Shown one piece after another: positions 61,379-64,000 of a stretch of DNA of 64,000 nucleotides (the stretch's first letter is position 1; the number at the start of each line of letters is the position of its first letter). A program made the position numbers and the translations under genes. The notes beneath the pieces were generated by a model, which saw nothing but the letters and a program-made list of their open reading frames with translations, did not search any database and was not told the DNA's origin. Source of the stretch: SFWF01 sp045537915. GTDB taxonomy: Bacteria > Bacillota > Clostridia > Oscillospirales > Acutalibacteraceae. The stretch spans positions 14,240 to 78,239 of the forward strand of contig JAZSQK010000045.1 of the NCBI GenBank assembly GCA_045537915.1. Reading direction: 5' to 3'.

Positions 61379-61970
61379 GATAAACAGGGCGGTAATCGTA
61401 GAGGGAAAATATGATAAAATACGCCTATCCAATATTCTTGATGCTACAATAATAACGACCGACGGCTTCGGTATTTTTAAAAATACCGAAAAGAGAGAGC
61501 TGATTAGGCTTCTTGCCGAAAAATGCGGAATAGTCATTATCACCGATTCCGATTTTGCCGGTCAGATGATAAGACGGCATATCTGCAATTTTGTTAAAAG
61601 TGAAAATGTAATAAATATATATCTCCCAGCCATTAAGGGCAAAGAAAAGCGCAAACTAAAGCCCGGCGCCGAGGGGCTTTTAGGGGTAGAGGGAATAAGC
61701 GACGAAATAATTACCGAGGCTCTTGAAAGGGCGGGAGTAACAACCGACCGAAGCCCAACTCCCAAAAGGCCTGTTCAAAAAACCGACCTCTATAATTTTG
61801 GACTTTCGGGCAGAGAGGACAGCGCTGCAAAAAGAGCAGATTTCTGTCGGCATATCGGACTTCCCGATTTGCCGTCAAATACTCTGCTTGACGCTATTAA
61901 CACCATTTATACCTATGATGAATTTGTAAGTGAGGTAAACAGATGGAAGCAAGACGAAACGGAAAGCTGA
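61362..61970 (+). CDS. rnmV: TOPRIM nuclease, RNase M5-like (DUF4093 type)
   Basis: 202 aa. RNase M5 matures 5S rRNA. The TOPRIM fold is clear: VIVEGKYDKIRL with the catalytic Glu, IIITDSDFAGQMIRRHI with the Asp pair, and PAIKGKEKRKLKPGAEGLLGVEGIS. The C-terminal part (DLYNFGLSGREDSAAKRADFCRHIGLPDLPSNTLLDAIN) matches the RNase M5 C-terminal domain. The GTG at 61362 or the TTG at 61371 may be the start; ribosome sites are weak and translation is probably coupled to holA. It overlaps the WYL gene by 28 bases. Confidence 0.85.
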   Translation: MRQLIRINRAVIVEGKYDKIRLSNILDATIITTDGFGIFKNTEKRELIRLLAEKCGIVIITDSDFAGQMIRRHICNFVKSENVINIYLPAIKGKEKRKLKPGAEGLLGVEGISDEIITEALERAGVTTDRSPTPKRPVQKTDLYNFGLSGREDSAAKRADFCRHIGLPDLPSNTLLDAINTIYTYDEFVSEVNRWKQDETES

Positions 61971-62938
61971 AGATACTTTATATTGTCGATATTTTAAGGA
62001 AGTACTCCGATGAGGAAAATCCGCTCAATGCAACCCAGATATGTAAATATCTCGAGGACTATGATATTTATGCCGAGAGAAAGGCTATCTATGACGATAT
62101 CGAAAATCTTATTACATACGGCTTTGATATAATAAAAACCCGAACGCCCAAAGCGGGGGTTTTTCTGGCTTCAAGGGAACTTGAGCTTCCCGAGATATAT
62201 CTTCTGACCGATGCAGTTCAGTCGGCAGACTTTATTACCCCTAAAAAGACCAGAGAGCTTGTATCAAAGCTTGATTCTATGATGTCAAAAGAACAGGCGA
62301 AAACCAGAGAAAAAAGCACCTATATCGAGTACAACCGCAAGTGTAGCAACGAGGAGATATACCTGAGTATAGATACCGTCCGTCAGGCTATAGAAAAGGG
62401 CAGAAAAATAACCCTCAGATATCTGCAAAAGCATCTCGGCGAGGGCAGAAAAATAGAACCTAAAGAAAAGCTTTTCAAGGTAAGCCCCTATGCTCTGCTC
62501 TGGACCGAGGACCACTATTATCTGGTCTGCAACAACGAAAAATACGATAACCTTATGCATTTGCGACTTGACAAGATGAAGTCGGTAACCATAACAGAGG
62601 AGCCGAGCCGTCATTTCAGCGAGGTTAGTGAGTATACCGAACGGTTTGATATTGCCGATTATTCCTCCAAAACCTTCAATATGTTTGGCGGACAGCTTAC
62701 CGAAATTGAGCTAAAGTGCAGTGAAAAAATACTAGAACAGGTTGTCGACCGTTTTTCAGATAAAATTCATATCATCGACCGTGCCGACGGCAAATTCAGC
62801 TTCAGAACAAAGGCGATGGTAAGCGAAGGCCTTATCGGCTGGATAATGCAGTTCGGGGCAGATATTGAAATTGCCGCTCCAAAAGAACTGCGCAATATGA
62901 TTAAGGAAAAAATTAAAATGATGGCAAAAATCTATTAG
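61943..62938 (+). CDS. WYL-domain transcriptional regulator
   Basis: 331 aa. The N-terminal helix-turn-helix is LKILYIVDILRKYSDEENPLNATQICKYLEDYDIYAERKAIYDDIENL. The WYL domain lies at about 135-240 (KGRKITLRYLQKH, SPYALLWTEDHYYLVCNNEKYDNLMHLRLDKM), and a C-terminal WCX-like part ends the protein. WYL domains sense nucleic acids or nucleotides and control stress, phage-defence and competence genes. It is the last gene of the comEC-holA-rnmV group by overlap; its targets are unknown. Confidence 0.93.
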   Translation: MEARRNGKLKILYIVDILRKYSDEENPLNATQICKYLEDYDIYAERKAIYDDIENLITYGFDIIKTRTPKAGVFLASRELELPEIYLLTDAVQSADFITPKKTRELVSKLDSMMSKEQAKTREKSTYIEYNRKCSNEEIYLSIDTVRQAIEKGRKITLRYLQKHLGEGRKIEPKEKLFKVSPYALLWTEDHYYLVCNNEKYDNLMHLRLDKMKSVTITEEPSRHFSEVSEYTERFDIADYSSKTFNMFGGQLTEIELKCSEKILEQVVDRFSDKIHIIDRADGKFSFRTKAMVSEGLIGWIMQFGADIEIAAPKELRNMIKEKIKMMAKIY

Positions 62939-62951
62939 AGCAAAAAAAGAC

Positions 62952-62980
62952 TTGATTTTTTGGTCCGGAGTATGTATAAT
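62952..62980 (+). promoter_or_regulatory. tRNA-Ser promoter
   Basis: TTGATT, 17 bases, TATAAT, 15 bases before the tRNA. Confidence 0.75.
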
Positions 62981-62995
62981 ATACTTCAACCCTGT

Positions 62996-63087
62996 GGAGA
63001 AGTCGCGTAGTTGGTCGAGCGCGCACGATTGGAAATCGTGTAACCATTAAAAGTGGTTCGAGGGTTCGAATCCCTCCTTCTCCGCCA
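62996..63087 (+). tRNA. tRNA-Ser (GGA)
   Basis: 92-nt class II tRNA: acceptor GGAGAAG with CTTCTCC, discriminator G, CCA encoded. Anticodon loop TTGGAAA gives GGA (reads TCC), the variable arm is long, and the T loop is GGGTTCGAATCCC. Confidence 0.95.
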
Positions 63088-63093
63088 AAACAT

Positions 63094-63116
63094 AGCACCC
63101 GTAAGGGTGCTTTTTT
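63094..63116 (+). terminator. tRNA-Ser terminator
   Basis: AGCACCC, GTAA, GGGTGCT and six T. It lies inside a larger 18-bp inverted repeat made by the tRNA tail and its inverted copy. Confidence 0.85.
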
Positions 63117-63134
63117 GTTTTGGCGGAGAAGGAG
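63117..63134 (+). repeat. Inverted copy of the tRNA-Ser 3' tail
   Basis: GTTTTGGCGGAGAAGGAG is the exact reverse complement of 63074-63091, the tRNA-Ser acceptor and CCA end plus four bases. Read-through RNA could pair this copy with the tRNA acceptor strand. Confidence 0.9.
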
Positions 63135-63290
63135 TATTACGGTGAGAACTATTTTTGCCTTTTGGCAAAAATGTTCGTCGGAGCAGTCCAAAATGTGCGT
63201 TAACATTTTGGAACTGTGAAGTCGGGAGCACGAACAATATGTCGGGTACCGCCCGAAGCGGTCGACAGATTGGAGAGCGCACCGTACCCC
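63135..63290 (+). repeat. tRNA-linked structured element, copy 4 (type B)
   Basis: Reads GGTGAGAAC, hairpin ATTTTTGCC/GGCAAAAAT, GTTCGTCGGAGCAGTCC, hairpin CCAAAATG/CATTTTGG with loop TGCGTTAA (63188-63211), ACTGTGAAGTCGGGAGCACGAA, a long hairpin (CAAT/ATTG, TGTCG/CGACA, ACCGC/GCGGT), and GAGAGCGCACCGTACCCC. Unpaired stretches match copy 2 almost base for base while the stems have changed on both sides. No gene is supported here. Confidence 0.8.
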
Positions 63291-63322
63291 GTAAAGTTTA
63301 GCATAGCACAAAATAAAAAGTG

Positions 63323-63345
63323 AGCACCCATAAGGGTGCTTTTTG
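63323..63345 (+). terminator. Second terminator copy after element copy 4
   Basis: AGCACCC, ATAA, GGGTGCT and TTTT, nearly the same hairpin as at 63094, again followed by GTTTTGGCGGAGAA (a second, shorter inverted tRNA tail). Confidence 0.75.
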
Positions 63346-63368
63346 TTTTGGCGGAGAAACTCTACTTC

Positions 63369-63397
63369 TTGAAGTTTTAAAAGTTTTATGATACAAT
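63369..63397 (+). promoter_or_regulatory. tRNA-Ala (CGC) promoter
   Basis: TTGAAG, 17 bases, TACAAT, ten bases before the tRNA. Confidence 0.6.
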
Positions 63398-63407
63398 CTT
63401 AAAAAAT

Positions 63408-63483
63408 GGGCCCGTAGCTCAGCTGGGAGAGCGTACGGTTCGCATCCGTAAGGTCGTCGGTTCGATCCCGATTAGGTCCACCA
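63408..63483 (+). tRNA. tRNA-Ala (CGC)
   Basis: 76 nt; acceptor GGGCCCG with TAGGTCC has the alanine-defining G3-U70 pair but also a C6-A67 mismatch. Anticodon loop TTCGCAT gives CGC (reads GCG), discriminator A, CCA encoded, T arm TCGGTTCGATCCCGA. Confidence 0.9.
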
Positions 63484-63491
63484 TTTCAAGG

Positions 63492-63522
63492 AAAATCACC
63501 GCCAACTCGGCGGTGATTTTTC
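63492..63522 (+). terminator. tRNA-Ala (CGC) terminator
   Basis: AAAATCACCGCC, 5-base loop, GGCGGTGATTTT, T run. Confidence 0.9.
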
Positions 63523-63577
63523 GTTTGACCACAATAATACCACAGACGGGAATAAACTTTCACCACTTTACGGGAAC

Positions 63578-63610
63578 ACGGGCGGCGAGCGTTTGATGCT
63601 CACCGTCCGT
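63578..63610. other. Imperfect hairpin in a gap without genes
   Basis: ACGGGCGGCGAGC and GCTCACCGTCCGT can form 13 pairs with one mismatch and one wobble, loop of 7. There is no T run. It lies about 80 bases past the stop of the minus-strand gene at 63692 and could help to end it. Otherwise the stretch 63523-63691 shows nothing recognisable apart from a change to more G+C-rich sequence. Confidence 0.4.
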
Positions 63611-63691
63611 GATTTCTGAAGGGATTGGTCGGACGTTGCTGTTCATCTCCATGCAGCCGCTCACTGCGATTATGGCATGGCGAAAGGCATA

Positions 63692-64000
63692 TCATTTCTG
63701 CGGCAGGATCATGTCGATCCCGCGCTGAAGCGTCGCAGCATCAATTGCGCCGATTGCCTGCGCAACAGCATACCCATCGGCATCGATAAAGTAGGTGGTC
63801 GGCAGCGAGTATGCACTGTAGGTCATGGCTGCGTCGGACTGTGTATCGTAGAACACAGGGAAAGAATACTTGTTTCTTTCGATGAAAGCAGATGCGCTTT
63901 CCAAGGTTTCCCGGCCGGTCGTCATATTGACCATCAGGAAGTTGACTTTCTCACCAATCTCCAGATACTTCTCGTGGAAGTCCGGCATCTCCATCTGGCA
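63692..64000 (-). CDS. Thioredoxin-like (TlpA/ResA type) protein, 5' end cut off
   Basis: At least 103 residues in the window, continuing past the right edge. The first visible codons read CQMEMPDFHEKY, where the Cys (64000-63998) fits the second Cys of a WCxxC redox site, so the N-terminus with the first Cys lies outside. FPVFYDTQSDAAMTYSAYSLPTTYFIDADGYAVAQAIGA contains the cis-Pro loop (LPTTYFID) of TlpA/AhpC-TSA folds. Such proteins reduce disulfides on the outer side of the membrane, often with CcdA. Base composition is richer in G+C than in the rest of the window. Confidence 0.85.
   Translation of the reverse strand, partial: CQMEMPDFHEKYLEIGEKVNFLMVNMTTGRETLESASAFIERNKYSFPVFYDTQSDAAMTYSAYSLPTTYFIDADGYAVAQAIGAIDAATLQRGIDMILPQK

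Noticed and set aside
62913..63311. Minus-strand open frames over tRNA-Ser and element copy 4
   Set aside because: They overlap a tRNA gene and a structured repeat and have no start signals.

Overview
The window looks like a chromosomal segment of a low-to-moderate G+C, Gram-positive anaerobe of the Clostridia, most likely an uncultured gut Oscillospirales-type bacterium (inference). The signs are a CIRCE-controlled hrcA-grpE-dnaK-dnaJ operon, lipoprotein signals without outer-membrane genes, a cell-wall-sorting-like tail on a giant adhesin, AAGGAG-type ribosome sites, near-consensus sigma-70/A promoters with 17-base spacers, and tRNA genes that encode their own CCA. About 55 genes and five tRNA genes are supported.

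Layout. 1-2900: a TRAP transporter (fused permease running off the left edge, plus a TAXI lipoprotein). 2940-5570: small hypothetical genes, a YbjQ-domain protein and an S23-type four-helix-bundle protein, tRNA-Tyr, and two unusual repeat families. 5636-10890: an ABC-2/Gldg/DUF4340 export operon. 10940-18445: a GH2 glycosidase, an ABC exporter, and a small-gene operon (DUF6106-like, NAD(P)H-hydrate dehydratase, lipoprotein, PAP2 phosphatase, YbaK deacylase). 18474-18990: tRNA-Gln and tRNA-Ala with a structured repeat. 19104-22470: a membrane lipoprotein, a GreA-like factor and a GH35 beta-galactosidase. 22532-29212: a TetR regulator with a paired palindromic operator, followed by a 1965-residue VWA/pilin-repeat surface protein. 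29308-34592: the heat-shock operon, interrupted by a second four-helix-bundle gene bracketed by purine-rich repeats.

34679-58834 is one long co-directional surface-polysaccharide operon. It begins with a strong promoter and a monotopic phosphoglycosyl transferase. It carries sugar-nucleotide genes for a HexNAc uronic acid (TviB/TviC types) and N-acetyl-L-fucosamine (CapE/CapF/CapG types), five GT4-like glycosyltransferases, EpsG-type polymerase, Wzx flippase, acyltransferase and LicD. It also has an unusual module: an Asn-synthase-like protein, a MurF-like ligase, a D-Ala-D-Ala ligase, an aldolase and a D-2-hydroxyacid dehydrogenase. These could decorate a uronic acid or hydroxy acid with amide-linked residues. 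58848-62938 is housekeeping: ComEC-like, HolA, RNase M5-like and a WYL regulator. The right edge holds tRNA-Ser, tRNA-Ala(CGC) and part of a thioredoxin-like gene in a stretch with visibly different base composition.

The most interesting signal is a family of at least four elements (about 135-160 bp) placed 3' of tRNA genes or their remnants. Each has the order terminator, inverted copy of the tRNA 3' tail, then three hairpins whose stems change by paired substitutions while the loop GCGATA/GCGTTA and short motifs (GAGAAC, GTTCGTCG) stay fixed. This looks like a structured RNA or a palindromic mobile element that targets tRNA tails.
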